Source of the DNA: Saccoglossus kowalevskii
Taxonomy: Eukaryota > Hemichordata > Enteropneusta > Harrimaniidae
NCBI RefSeq assembly: GCF_000003605.2
Contig: NW_003132352.1
Location: forward strand, 227,540 to 291,539
Length of the DNA stretch: 64,000 nucleotides
Direction of reading: 5' to 3'
The notes beneath the pieces were generated by a model that worked only from the letters and a program-made list of their open reading frames with translations, had not been told where the DNA came from and ran no database searches. Shown piece by piece: positions 13,573-25,377 of the stretch. Position numbers and translations under genes: made by a program. Every line of letters begins with the position of its first letter. Position 1 is the stretch's first letter.

Positions 13573-16500
13573 ATGGGTGCTTCATCGTCGTCGTCCTCCG
13601 TGGCTGTGGAGAATCTATTCCCCGCTATTATCCAGTGTTTCTTCATCATCTTTGTTGGATATATTTGTGGTCGGACTCGAATAGTTTCCCCTACAGAATC
13701 AAAAGGAATAGGTCACTATGTGTCCTACATTGCTCTACCATCTCTGCTGTTCAAAGCAATGGTGGAGCTTGATTTTTCATCTGTTAACTGGATTCTCTGG
13801 ATGAGTATTCTAATCTCCAAGTCTATTGTTTTCATCCTGGTGTTTGTGTTTACAACTATGCTCGGACGTCCAGTGCAACTGGGCACGGCTGGAATTTACT
13901 CCATCTTTGCAACGCAAAGCAATGATTTTGCTTTGGGCTACCCGATCATAAAGGCATTATATGCAAAAACACATCCTGAGTTTGTAAACTACCTGTACTT
14001 ATTTGCTCCAATTAGTTTAGCTATTCTTAATCCAATTGGCTTTATTTTTCTGGAAATCCAACGAAGTCGATCAATGGACGCGGAAGATCAGCAAGCTGCC
14101 TGGAAGGTTGCATGGAATGTAACAAAGAGAAGCATTGCAAACCCAGTATTGATTGTCGTATTTGTTGGGGTTATATTCAACTACATATTTCAAGGAGCTG
14201 TGCCGATATTTATTAAAGATATCTTGAAATTGCTTGGTGACTCGTTTAATGCGACTGCTTTGTTTTATTTGGGACTTGGTCTTGTTGGAACTTCACATCG
14301 CCAAGCTAAATTTGTTCTGGTGGTGCCTGCAATATTGATTGCTGCTAAATCGTGAGTATGCATTACATAGATGCTGTACATGTGACGTAGTGTACGTTGA
14401 CCTAAATGTGATCACAGGTTTATGGACAGAATGTTGTAAAAACTACAGAATTATTCGATACATGTATATTTAGTCAGATACTTTAATCAGTACCTTTCTT
14501 TAAATAAGATTCTCGGTTTTTACTCCACAAATGTCTGCTTCTCCATATATTTTAAAATCCACACTACATAGTCAATCATGCATGATATTTGCTCTCAGTT
14601 ATAACTTTCATTTCTAATGGAGCAAATATGGATATATCAAAATATATTGTAATTTGAGAAAAAAAATCTCTTGATTTGACAAGAAAAAAATCTCTCGGTT
14701 TTGATATCTTTACAAAGATTAAGTGTACATGTACACACATGTAGGTATATATCAATTTTTATTTTTGTCTTTGTTTTTACAGTATTTTTCTGCCTTTGTT
14801 GACTCGTGCTATTATTAGTGGTATGAATGCAGGAGATACTGCTAATGCTACCGAGGCGCTCAGTACATTTGGATTTATTTATGGTACATTTCCAACAGCA
14901 CCAACAGTATATGTTTATGCAACATTATTTAATTCAAACCAAGCTCTTGTAAGTATTATTATTATAGGCATTTAAGTTGCACTCTGAGATCACTCTGTTA
15001 TGTGAAATATTTAATGCTCTAAATTTTGGCCCAAATTGCGGGAAATATTTACTAAGTAATAATAATATTTAAGTTTCAAATCTTCAATGTTTTTCAGCGT
15101 GTCTGCATTTATTTTGGCTTCCTATTTTATTGCTTGTTTCAATTTCATCTGCCATCTGCTTCCCACATGCACAGATTAATAATGATTATTGCTTCTCTTA
15201 TGAATTATGTTTTGTTGAATTCTGACGTATTTTCCACAATTCATGACTATTCAAATGCACAAACTGACGCTGAGTTATATTTTGACCCATGCATTATTAT
15301 TTGACTTCGGGTCAAAAAATAACAACAGCTCATAAAAAACAAATCCGAATCCAGCAGTAAAATCTTTTTTTTTTCTGAAAATTCGTCAGTGTTGGTCACT
15401 TTATAGTATATACTCGTGTGATTATTGTGATTAACATCCTAAAGTATGCGCATGATGTGTTCTCTGTTTATCTCACAGGTCTTGGCTGTTTACTTAACTT
15501 TCTCTTTCTCTGAGTCACTTTCACTGTTTTTGTGTTGATGCAGTTGCAAATACCAGAGATACATGTAACATGTGGTAATGCCCAAAGCAATATTGATATA
15601 TTTTCTCGCAGTATACATGTATGCTTGAAAAAACACCAACATTGCTTCTCACAGCACAACATGTTAACTCTAGTTTTTGTCATGAATAACCTTAGTTGTA
15701 AATAAAGAAAAAGAAATAAATCAGTAATTTTTTTTACAGATTGCTACAGGTTTATTGGTTGGTACTTTTCTGTCTGCTCCATTGATGTTTATTTCTGCCA
15801 CCATGGAGGCCTTACCCGTGAACAATCCTGCTGAGTATGAGAGTCTAGTGGCCGAGGCATCGCTGTATATCAGTATTATTGGCATTGGATGCTGTGTACG
15901 TATAGCATAGGAAATATGTAACAATTTTAACGAGTGCTGAAGACTTTTTTTCATTATTTTATTTTTAAAATTATTTTTGTGCAAGGCGACAGTTTTGGAC
16001 ATTAAATGTCACTCTTGTCTCTCCTGACTTTTTTGTATGTGCTCGTGCGAGTGCTGACATATAGTGCATACTTTCTTGAGATCATGTCCCAGTTTGACAG
16101 GGCTATGTGACCTATCATTCCTTTTTGGCAATTTAATACGATATCTGGCATCAACCAGATCAGGTTGAACACAAGCACCTGCGGACCTTAATCAAGGCCA
16201 GAACGCTCACAAAGTTGCATTCCTGGAGGGGGGGACCCCTTGTAGGACATGAACTTGGATATACCTATGATAAGCCCATTGTTGCAACCACTATGCTACC
16301 AGTGATCGATAGGATATAATTTATTTGCTGTTAAAACAAATGTTCTCATTGACTAAAAGAATTTGTTTATTTGCTCTGTTAGAATTCTAGCTCGATCAAT
16401 TGTTATTGCTAATATTTTAAAAGGCTTTCACTTCAACCTGCTCCTTAAATATGGCACTTTTTGATATTTCATACTTTTACCTCAAATCTAATTTACCTAA

Positions 16501-19500
16501 TTTGTATGCTAACATCCATATTGTTTTTTATAGATTTGGGTATTGGGTATTTTCCTCATCAGCAGAAGATCCACATGGATTCCACACAACTTTACAGTTA
16601 ATCTTGTCTTAGCTCAGGTAAGATTGGTATGAGATTATCACAAAAATTAATTAAATCTGTGTGACAGCAGTGCAGTGGTTGTAGCAGAGGATGGTGTCAC
16701 ATCAGACCATCTGCCTGACATACTTTGTGGTATTCCCAAGATAACCTTATTCTAATTCAATCATTTCTTGCTTGCATAGCCATTACCAGCCCATGTATGA
16801 CAAGGTTCACACATATGTTACATTGTTTTGTTACATTGTGCAGTGTAAAAAAAATGAAAGTGTTCAAATATGTTCAAGCGATTTCCATGCACTAAACTAG
16901 TACCATGTGAATATGCAAATCGAACCAAAGAATGTTTCCTTCACAAAACTTTGATTTAGAAACCAAGTTTTGTTAACCTGATATAATCAAATTCACTAAA
17001 ATTAAACAATTGAAAATTTCTTTTTCCACAGTAGCAACATTCTTCAGAACAGAGATTATGCTTTCCTTTTACAAATTCCGTTTTCATAATAATATACAAG
17101 CATGTGAATTAACAATATTGGGAGCCAGTACAGCTCAAATTTACAATCTCTTAGAATTTGTTTGTGTTAACTATAGAGGGCGCTGTACTCATTTTGCTTT
17201 TATGTTAATTATTTTACATCCGCTGTTTTTTTTATCCAGAGTTGAGTTGTTCTGAGAGTTGAATATCATAAGCTTTGTTGTATATTGCTAGAGAAGACAG
17301 GAGCGGACAACACAAAATGTCTTATGTTTATTGTTTGAGTAGTAACAGTAACTAGAACACATCTGAATGTGTAAAAATTCAGTACTACTGGTAGTCTGAA
17401 TATGAAAAAATTGCAACCAGCTTGTACGAAATAAATAATCCAAAGTTATCAGACATCTAAAAAAATCGAAAAGTTTTGAATAAACTTTTAGTAACCCAGA
17501 CAATGAAATAAAGTTTGGCTAATATGTGGCGTCAAACTATGTGAATTTTCAATCCGTCCTGTATTATGTCACACTGGAATTACTGTAATAAGCATAAATA
17601 TTTCTAAAGATTTTTTGTTAATATACAACATTTTTTTTTTTTTTTCAGTTGGTAGCTTGCATCGGTGTTATACTTTACCGATTCTGTGATGACAGAAAAC
17701 CATGGCAACATTATATTCAATTTATAGCCTTTCTATTGGGCGTGTTGGGGTCAAGGTGCTGGACGTCCATGATTGCGTTAGCATTATGTTTGCTACGATG
17801 TAAAAGCATGTGTTTTGTTCTACGATATAAAGGCTTCTTTTACGTCTATGGATGGGGGTGAGTACGAATAGTTTAGTTCACAAATGATGTCACCGACATT
17901 AATATGAATAATTACTCATAAAGACCATTGATTCTGTCAAACAAATAAGGAAATAAAAACTAGTATAGCATCAAACAAATTTATAAATGTTGTTTTGTTG
18001 AAATAATAAGCAAGTGCTTTGTTTAGCAAGTAATGACCACAGGCATATATCTAGTACCCAAATCAGATCTTAAACCTGTAAATCACATAGTTATATAACA
18101 TTTTTCACTCAGAATGACATCAATATGCGTTGCTATATTGTTGGTTGTTAGTACATCTCAGGATAAGATTGAAGTGGATCCGGTATTCCAATATGGTAAT
18201 TTACAGGCAAGTAACTGAATCAGTTGGTTTATGGAATCTGTTTCACTCAATGTACGTGCGGTGAGATTCTGTTATTTTGTAATCTGCAATATAATTTTTT
18301 CATTTCAGTTAATAAAATTTGAACTTATTCTAACACCATCAATTTTGTTGTTTATCTTATTTTCTATAGGTTGTCATGTCAATAGTCATTTTGATCTCAA
18401 ATATTGTCATAGTAACTGCTTCCTTGGTGATTTTACAAAGAAATGACAGGTTTCAGAATAATGAGTATTTACGTGTCAGTGGTGTCGACAGCGGTATTGA
18501 TAACGATAACACTGTTGGACTAATGGAAGATGAAGATGAAGAAGAGGACCAATCAGGTAGCGTTTAGTTTGATTATATTAAGCGCACTAGCACAAGTCTA
18601 TGGCCTTTACTGTTTGCACACTACAATAGATGTGAAAAACATATCAGAGAACACATATCGCAGATATGGGAAAGGTTTTATTTATTTAACTATGTTTAGA
18701 TTCTAGAAACAGAGGCTCAGGTGATGCAGACATCCTTTGCAGTGAAAATGGTACTGTTAACGTAGTAGATGTAGAAAACATATCAGAGAACACATAGAAT
18801 TGCAGATATGGGCAGGGTGTTATTTGTTTAACTATGTTTAGATTCTAGAAACAGAGGGTCAGGTGATGCAGACATCCTTTGCACTGAAAATGGTGCTGTC
18901 AACGTAGTAGATATAGAAAACATATCAGAGAACACCTGTAAGCACATTTCCAGATGTACTGAGCATAAACAAAGAAAATGTCGCATGATGTTGAATAAAT
19001 ATGAGAGTCGAGCTAATGAATTGAGTATGGAGAATGATGAGATACTATCAGCATTACAGAGACATCAATTAGTTCGACATATTGTCTTATTGTTATTGCT
19101 GTTATTGTCCATGTTTATTGTAAGTATACTTTTATAATTATTCATATTTTATTTTTAGCTATTTTAATTTACAATTTACTATATTTGTTCTCTGACATGT
19201 ACATTACCCAAACATTGATCATTTAAATTTAAATGTTTTCAACCATGTACACAAAGCTGTCGTTTATGTAAATCTTAGTTATAATGTACAGAATAAATGG
19301 ACAGTGACATAAAAACTTATAATGTAGGGCTTTCATATGACTGTTTTTATGCCCTGTCACATAGTGCTTGTGGGGTACATAGTGGTTACCAGCATTCGTC
19401 CATCCATATTGCTTAGAGACATATACAACCAGTTCTTTGTTTAAGACACTGCATACAAAAGTTTATTGACATATTTAGAGACCCTATATTGTCAGGTAAC

Positions 19501-22500
19501 ATCATTAAAATGCAGAAACAGCATATATGGAGAACTATTGCAGATAGAGACATTTAACCAGTGCTTGTAAAAAACGTTTGGGGAATCTGACATTTATTTA
19601 TCATACTGTGGAATACTTAGAATTTTCGCTATTTTCGCTGAAGGAATAATTCCGTGAAAATAAAATCCAGCGAATATACTTTTTTTTCTATATTTCACAT
19701 TAAACTTATCAAAAATCAGTGAAAATAAATTCTATACAAAACGCCCAAAAAGCCTTTTCAGCGAAAATTAATTCCAGCGAAAATAAAGTATTCCACAGTA
19801 GTTCACATAGAAATTCTGAGGTAACCTAGTACTGGACTATGTAGACTTCAATACAGTGACAATGACCTTAAGTAGTATTATTGTACTGCCAAAATAACAA
19901 CCATTTTCAAAGTGACCTGTGAATTTTACTAAAGGCACAATATATAATTCTTTATTTTAGGGGTTATTTCTGTGTATGTGGAGGTTGTTTAATGACAGCA
20001 AGTCTGGAATCTATGTAGAATTGGAATTCTTGGACAGCGTGTTCTCTTTTGGTCAGAGTTTCTTTGTCCTGGCGTGTTTTGGATTTGATACACAGTATGT
20101 TATAATGCCTTTCATGAAAAAGTGAGTTTTTCTTCTCAATTTGTTTTTGCATCTATTTTTTGTTTCTGACACAGTTTTCAGACATATTCACAAAAAATGC
20201 CATGATAGATAGGATTGACTAGTAGAAAATTTGAAGAATTTTAACACCGAAAAAATTTGTGTTATTCTCCTAAGTGAATAGTTTCATCAATTATCGGAAA
20301 AAGAGCAAGCAACAGAAAAAGAAACTATAAATGGTTTCCATAGAAACAATAGCTTTGTGCTTTCCTAATACCATTAACATATTGCCTGCTGAAAGCCTCC
20401 ACAGAAAATGGGTGAAAATGGCATCAGCAGGCAAAGGCACTAGATCACTGGTAGCCATTTTGAATTGAAATACATAAAAATAAGGCTCAGTTACACAAAG
20501 TTAATATTTTAGAATTTCAAAGACCCAATCAGGGAATATTTAAACAAAATGTCAGAAAATTCCTGTCTTAGTCGCATATCAATCACAGGCGGATGATATA
20601 TCTGAAATGATGTTGATAAATTCATACATAAGTCATACATTACATTTACTACTATCTGAGCATGCTGAGTTGTACTAACATTCTATTACTGTCATTGTTT
20701 AATGCTTTCATATTCAGGATGTCTATAGAATTAGACTATGCCATAGCATTGCTAAAACATAGGTAATATGATCATCACATGCTTCTTGTGTGCATTCATT
20801 ACCTCATCATGTGAATCATTCTTCACTATATTCATTCAATCTTTGCACCAATCTTATTAGGCTATACTCATTGTGTGGTCTGGGGCTTACAAGAATTGTA
20901 TGTGTAAAGAAAACAAAAAATGTGTTAGAAAATAATCTGGTGTATACACTGTCATTACACTAATTGTCAAATAAAAACATCAGTTCACCTTATTGTGGAC
21001 ATTGCAAAAGTTTGTGTAGATGACATTTTTTGCCACCTGTTGCCTTTTTATTTAAAAATAAATCACTTCCTAATAGAAAGGTCAATAAATGTTTATGTGT
21101 ATAATAAAATAAAATTGCAAGATGGCTGTGCCAACATTTAATTGTCGTTTTCTGGCTGACTTTACCAATCAATCAATCAATCAATAGATTAATCAATTAA
21201 TTCATTCCTTCATGCACTGGTATAGATACTTTCCATACATGCATTATTGTCTGAGACCACCTAACATTGTCATCACTATCAATATTTTTCTAATGTTGAC
21301 ATAACAACAGGCAATTAATTTCGCATATTCTAATGTATTAGTAGTATTTCATACTTGTTTTTCCAAAGTACATTTTGCCGTTATTATAGTTGTTCATCTT
21401 TAATGTCGCACTGTGCCGTAAAATACATTATAAATATAACTGCTAACATTTTTGGGATGTTGTCACTATCATAAGTGTTATGTCTTCATAACCTGGAAAG
21501 GAACATGCACAATTTGTTTGATATTTCCATTCAAAATAAATCCCTGTCAGTGGAAATCACATTTTTATGGTATGGTTGTTACTGAGTTGGGCAATTTGGC
21601 ATTTCCCTGTATTACTTAAAGCACACTCGGGAATTGAGTCCCAAGCGATGATAACAATACATGCTAAAAATGCAAAGGCTCGTGGGTAGAAGCTCATTTG
21701 TAAACAACGACACACTATGGCCACATGATGCTTGCGCAGGTGATGACTCCCCCCACTTTAACAAAACATTCAAGTTATTTTATGAACAAAAATTCAGAAA
21801 AATACTGGGGTAACATTTACTCTGTGTGCTGGTGACTTTCACCAAACATTGTGTCACAGTACTGGTATCAGTACGGTATTAGAAAACAGTCAAATTGTGA
21901 TATGCCAGATTAAAGAGAGACAGATAATGTTTGATAAGTTAGTTGGTATGTAACTAAACACTTTGATTATATCAATAACTAAACTGACGTCAATCAATTA
22001 AACTGATAAGCTCTTCAGAATAACTTTCCAGTCAATTAACATAAAAATAATATTCTTCTTGGTAGTACATGGATTCATACTATTCTAAGGTGTATTGGAT
22101 AAGTGCAGCATTCATTAAAAACAATCTGAAACTTTTTTTTTTTTGTCAGTTGGCATGCTCATTCATTGTACACTTACTGATTGCACAGTATTTGCATCAT
22201 ATATATGGTTTGCATGCCTTCTCCACTTCATACTCACGTGTATATTGTTAATTAATAGCTGTAAATAATTATGTGAAGATATTTCATTGGGTTGGTTTGT
22301 TAATTGAAATTGTTATTTATCAATTTGGGAAATTGTAATTATCATAGATGGCGGAAATTCTGGTATGGAGTTGAACACGTGCAGCTGCCCGAGAAAAGAG
22401 ATTTGGATCAAGAGACCAAATTTACCTGTGAACAGTTTAATATGTACCACAAAGACAGATGTAAACAAGAGTTAGTACATGATTTGAGGTATGGTAATAA

Positions 22501-24884
22501 ATATCTGATTTCATAATAAATACTCTCTTTATATCACCAGTGTAGAAATTTCACAGCCCTTGGTGGTATAAAGTTTTGCTCATGGTCACTTAGGGACAAC
22601 ATCAAAAGTTCAATGTAGGATAAAAAACTCAATTCCTTTAGTCTCCCCCCTCCCACTGAAACTTAATTGATAAATATTGATCATGGCATCAGACTACATT
22701 CACCAACCGTTTAATAGGAAATAATGAAGCTGAATATACGCATGTGCAAACTACTTTTCTGGGTTCTGCACATGCTCTAGGTCCATGCCCTGAAACTGAC
22801 CTCATTTGACGCACATGTTTACACTTGGGCCAAACCATTTTCTCGTCTTGGATGTTTTTATTTTCATTTTCTGTTATTTTTGTCCATGATTGGATAGAAA
22901 AAAAAAACGAACTACAAATACTCCAAGATTTTTTCGACCTCATAAAAAAATAAAATCGCTTTTGTAGGATGGAAACTTTTTGTAGTCAACCCCCCCCCCC
23001 CAATCTAAAGTTTAAATTCTGTGGAATACTTTATTTTCGCTGGAAATAAATGTCGCTGAAAAGGCTTTTTGGGCATTCTTTATGGAATTTATTTTCACTG
23101 ATTTTTGATGAGTTGAATGTGAAATATAGGAAAAAAAGTATATTAGCTGGATTTTATTTTCACGGAATCCTCCCTTCAGCGAAAATAGCGAAAATAAATT
23201 CCAAGCAGAAATAAAGTATTCTACAGTTAGTTTTTTATCCGACATCGATCTTTTGACGTCGTCCCTTAGTACATGTATCAAACAAAATACTTGATGTGTA
23301 ATCAATACTTGGCGGTATAATACAAAAAATAGGCTAATATGTTGGGTTCTATCAAACTTGCAATTGTGTAAAGTAACACTTCAATTGATGATGTGGGTAT
23401 TTTGTGATATGTGTTTGGATGACCTCTATTGAAGTAAATATTCAGAGAGTATTCAGCTATATACTGTAAATCACTCCATCCACAGACTGAAGCAATAACA
23501 GTATAACAGCACATAGCAAAAAACTGTTCAGTTCAAAATCAAAACGCTGCCTTGTGTGATAATGTATTTAAGGAATTTAACATGTTGAAGTTCTAGGGTA
23601 CTTGTTATACCGTATTACCTCGGGCACGCGCCCAGGGGCCTGAACAAACAAAATCGGGAAAAAATGGGGGTGGGCGCTTACCCGAGGACCACCCCAAAAA
23701 AAGATTTTAAAAAGTTGTTTTTGTGATCGTATGATAAGGTCAAATAAAGGATTGNNNNNNNNNNNNNNNNNNNNNNNNNNNNNNNNNNNNNNNNNNNNNN
23801 NNNNNNNNNNNNNNNNNNNNNNNNNNNNNNNNNNNNNNNNNNNNNNNNNNNNNNNNNNNNNNNNNNNNNNNNNNNNNNNNNNNNNNNNNNNNNNNNNNNN
23901 NNNNNNNNNNNNNNNNNNNNNNNNNNTCTGGTCGACCTCATTAACATGATTTATTCACGCACCCACACACGTGACAAAATTACAAAAATAACGATGATGC
24001 AACAAGTTCCCATCGTTGGCATGCCTCATTATGGTTATCGTGATGGACTTGAGGTCGGCAAAATGTTTTTTTCTTCAACGACAGAAAAATAATCCACATG
24101 ACCGTAATGCCATAGCTGTGATGAAGGATGGAAAGAAAGTAGCAAGTTTACGACGTGATGTCTCAAAAGTGCTAGCTCCCGTTATGGATTCACAGTCAGC
24201 GAAATACTACGTTTTGAAACCAAGGCTAAGTGCTTCAAACCACTTACCAAGGTATGGATCGTTGCAATATTGCAATATTGGATTCATCGTGAATGAAGAG
24301 AAAGCAGAACGTGTGCGCCACGTGCCACGTGGTTCATCTTACGTCGTTAAGTTCCAATGAGTTTTTACATAAAAACACAAACAAAGCGGCCTATTTCAGG
24401 GCCACCACACACTCCAAAAAGAGAACTACCGTAACAAACACACTATTTAAATAAATCGAACGCGTTCGTTTTTGACAAATAAAACTTTATTGTTGACCCC
24501 GTTTTTGGCTAAAAGTCACCCTGGGCGTTTAACCGAGGATGTCCCCAACATGTAACTTTTGTGAAAACAGGGGGTGGGCGCTTGCCCAGGGAGGGGCGCG
24601 TGCCCCGGGTAATACGGTATATAGATTTATAAACACCGAAATAACTGGTCAGTTTATTTTCTTCTTTACCTAGGTACCATTTACGTGTTTACAAAGGAGT
24701 ATTTCGAGGCAGCGCATTTGTTGATTGGTTACTTGAAGTAGGATTGGCCAAAGACCGATCTGACGCAGGGAAATATGGAAACCGTCTCTTACTAGGACGC
24801 GTTATTGAACATGTAAAACAAGAACATCATTTCCATGACAGATCTTACTTTTATCGTTTTGTTAAACTTGATGAGTATGAATAA
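13573..24884 (+). CDS. GPR155: Lysosomal cholesterol signalling protein LYCHOS (GPR155), 11 coding exons
   Basis: Exons: 13573-14351, 14783-14948, 15740-15895, 16534-16617, 17649-17857, 18113-18206, 18370-18556, 18842-19119, 19961-20121, 22348-22488, 24674-24884. All junctions keep phase and give about 821 residues (human about 870). Residues 1-400 are the PIN/auxin-carrier-like fold, with family signatures IFATQSNDFALGYPI and APISLAILNPIGFIF. The LFPA and GYICGR segments align with the human cholesterol-binding region. More helices follow, then an acidic, Cys-containing loop encoded by exons 7-8, and a DEP domain (about 725-818: FVDWLLEVGLAKDR, FYRFV). Known role: this multi-pass lysosomal membrane protein senses cholesterol and relieves GATOR1 inhibition of mTORC1. 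The start ATG lies 22 bp after an acceptor (AG ends 13550), so noncoding exon(s) lie upstream. The sixth intron (18207-18369) uses a GC donor. The last intron holds a MITE and a HIRAN-type transposon. Confidence 0.95.
16703..16755. repeat. Fragment of interspersed repeat R4
   Basis: The segment containing GACATACTTTGTGGTATTCC and ending AAGATAACCTTATTC resembles the right arm of the inner inverted repeat of R4 (compare about 31215-31253). It lies in a LYCHOS intron. The match is short, so confidence is limited. Confidence 0.35.
18629..18937 (+). repeat. Tandem duplication covering an intron end and the start of LYCHOS exon 8
   Basis: A unit of about 140 bp recurs. GATGT(G/A)(A/G)AAAACATATCAG starts at 18629, 18768 and (as GATATAG…) 18910. 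The acceptor context AACTATGTTTAG followed by ATTCTAGAAACAGAGG occurs at 18700 and again at 18842. Only the second exon copy stays open and reaches a donor (19119/19120). The first copy meets TAG about 100 bp in and has no good donor. I infer a partial exon duplication whose upstream copy is dead or rarely used. Confidence 0.8.
19604..19800. mobile_element. MITE family 1, copy c
   Basis: The ends are TACTGTGGAATACTTAGAAT and ATTCCAGCGAAAATAAAGTA then TTCCACAGTA. The body matches copy i closely. It lies in the LYCHOS intron between exons 8 and 9. Confidence 0.85.
20718..20762 (+). other. Candidate 45-nt cassette exon of LYCHOS
   Basis: A pyrimidine-containing acceptor (CTTTCATATTCAG) precedes 20718, and a donor (ATAG then GTAATA) follows 20762. 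The 45 nt enter and leave in phase 2, exactly as the flanking exons 9 and 10 require. They contain no stop and encode about 15 residues (MSIELDYAIALLKHR in frame). The insertion would fall just before the segment linking the last membrane helix to the DEP domain. This is inference from frame and sites. The basic annotation works without it. Confidence 0.35.
23017..23228. mobile_element. MITE family 1, copy d (inverted)
   Basis: It runs from CTGTGGAATACTTTATTTTC to AAGTATTCTACAG, with the internal order reversed relative to copy i (CACTGATTTTTGATGAGTTG in the middle). It is in the last LYCHOS intron. Confidence 0.85.
23610..24617. mobile_element. DNA transposon with TIRs carrying a HIRAN-like reading frame
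   Basis: The left end CCGTATTACCTCGGGCACGC and the inverse of the right end, CCGTATTACCCGGGGCACGC, match over about 20 bases with one difference. Both ends are flanked by TATA (a 4-bp duplication, or TA). Inside the right half is a frame resembling a HIRAN domain (24043-24345, described separately). A gap of 172 N occupies the left-centre, so the true length and the rest of the coding region are unknown. A reversed end of the same family lies at 52926-53014. No transposase was recognised, and I assign no superfamily. The element sits in the last LYCHOS intron. Confidence 0.75.
24022..24360 (+). CDS. HIRAN-like domain reading frame inside the transposon (decayed or partial)
   Basis: The frame ending in TGA at 24358-24360 contains NNPHDRNAIAVMKDGKKVAS, followed by LRRDVSKVLAPVMDS and about 45 further residues. 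The N-P-x-D-x-N-A-(I/V)-A-V core followed by a glycine-lysine turn and LxR is the hallmark of HIRAN domains. These bind 3' single-stranded DNA ends in HLTF-type helicases and also occur in isolated animal ORFs. Just upstream another frame reads HYGYRDGLEVGKMFF, like the usual N-terminal part of this domain, so a frame change near 24090 is likely. Either the ORF is broken, or an intron or assembly error intervenes. The N-terminal part is lost into the gap. Confidence 0.6.
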   Translation, partial: CLIMVIVMDLRSAKCFFLQRQKNNPHDRNAIAVMKDGKKVASLRRDVSKVLAPVMDSQSAKYYVLKPRLSASNHLPRYGSLQYCNIGFIVNEEKAERVRHVPRGSSYVVKFQ

Positions 24885-25051
24885 CATCTCATTTGTACTT
24901 AGCTGAACCCGGACTATTATGGATTGTGTTATTGTACACGTAACCATGTTACGCACTGTTCTATACAGGAGCAGTATAAATTAATTACGAAAATTGATTG
25001 TATATTTATTTACATTTATTCGTTTCTTGTAAAGAAACAAAAACAAATATT

Positions 25052-25235
25052 TATACTGGAATTCATTTTCACTGAAACGACTTTTTGGATGATTTGTATG
25101 GAGATTATTTTCACTGATTCTTAATGAATTGAATATAAAATATAGGAAAAAATGTATATTTGCTCGATTTTATTTTCACTGAATCATCCCTTCAGCGAGA
25201 ATAAATTCCAAGCGAAAATAATATATTTTTCAGTA
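25052..25235. mobile_element. MITE family 1, copy e (degraded, inverted)
   Basis: The body is recognisable from GGAATTCATTTTCACTGAAA, AATATAGGAAAAAATGTAT and CCAAGCGAAAATAA, in reversed order. Both termini are eroded. It lies just downstream of the LYCHOS stop codon and may be in its 3' UTR. Confidence 0.65.
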
Positions 25236-25263
25236 AGTATTTTTTGGCATAATGGCCATTATT

Positions 25264-25377
25264 TTGGTGAACGTACACCAGTGTTGTTATACTTTAATGG
25301 GTTATCAACTAAATTTTTAATTGGTGAACGTACACCAGTGTTGTTATACTTTAATGGGTTATCAACTAAATTTTTAA
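25264..25377. repeat. Two tandem copies of a 57-bp unit
   Basis: The unit starting TTGGTGAACGTACACCAGTG at 25264 is repeated perfectly from 25321. No known family. It looks like a recent tandem duplication. Confidence 0.9.
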
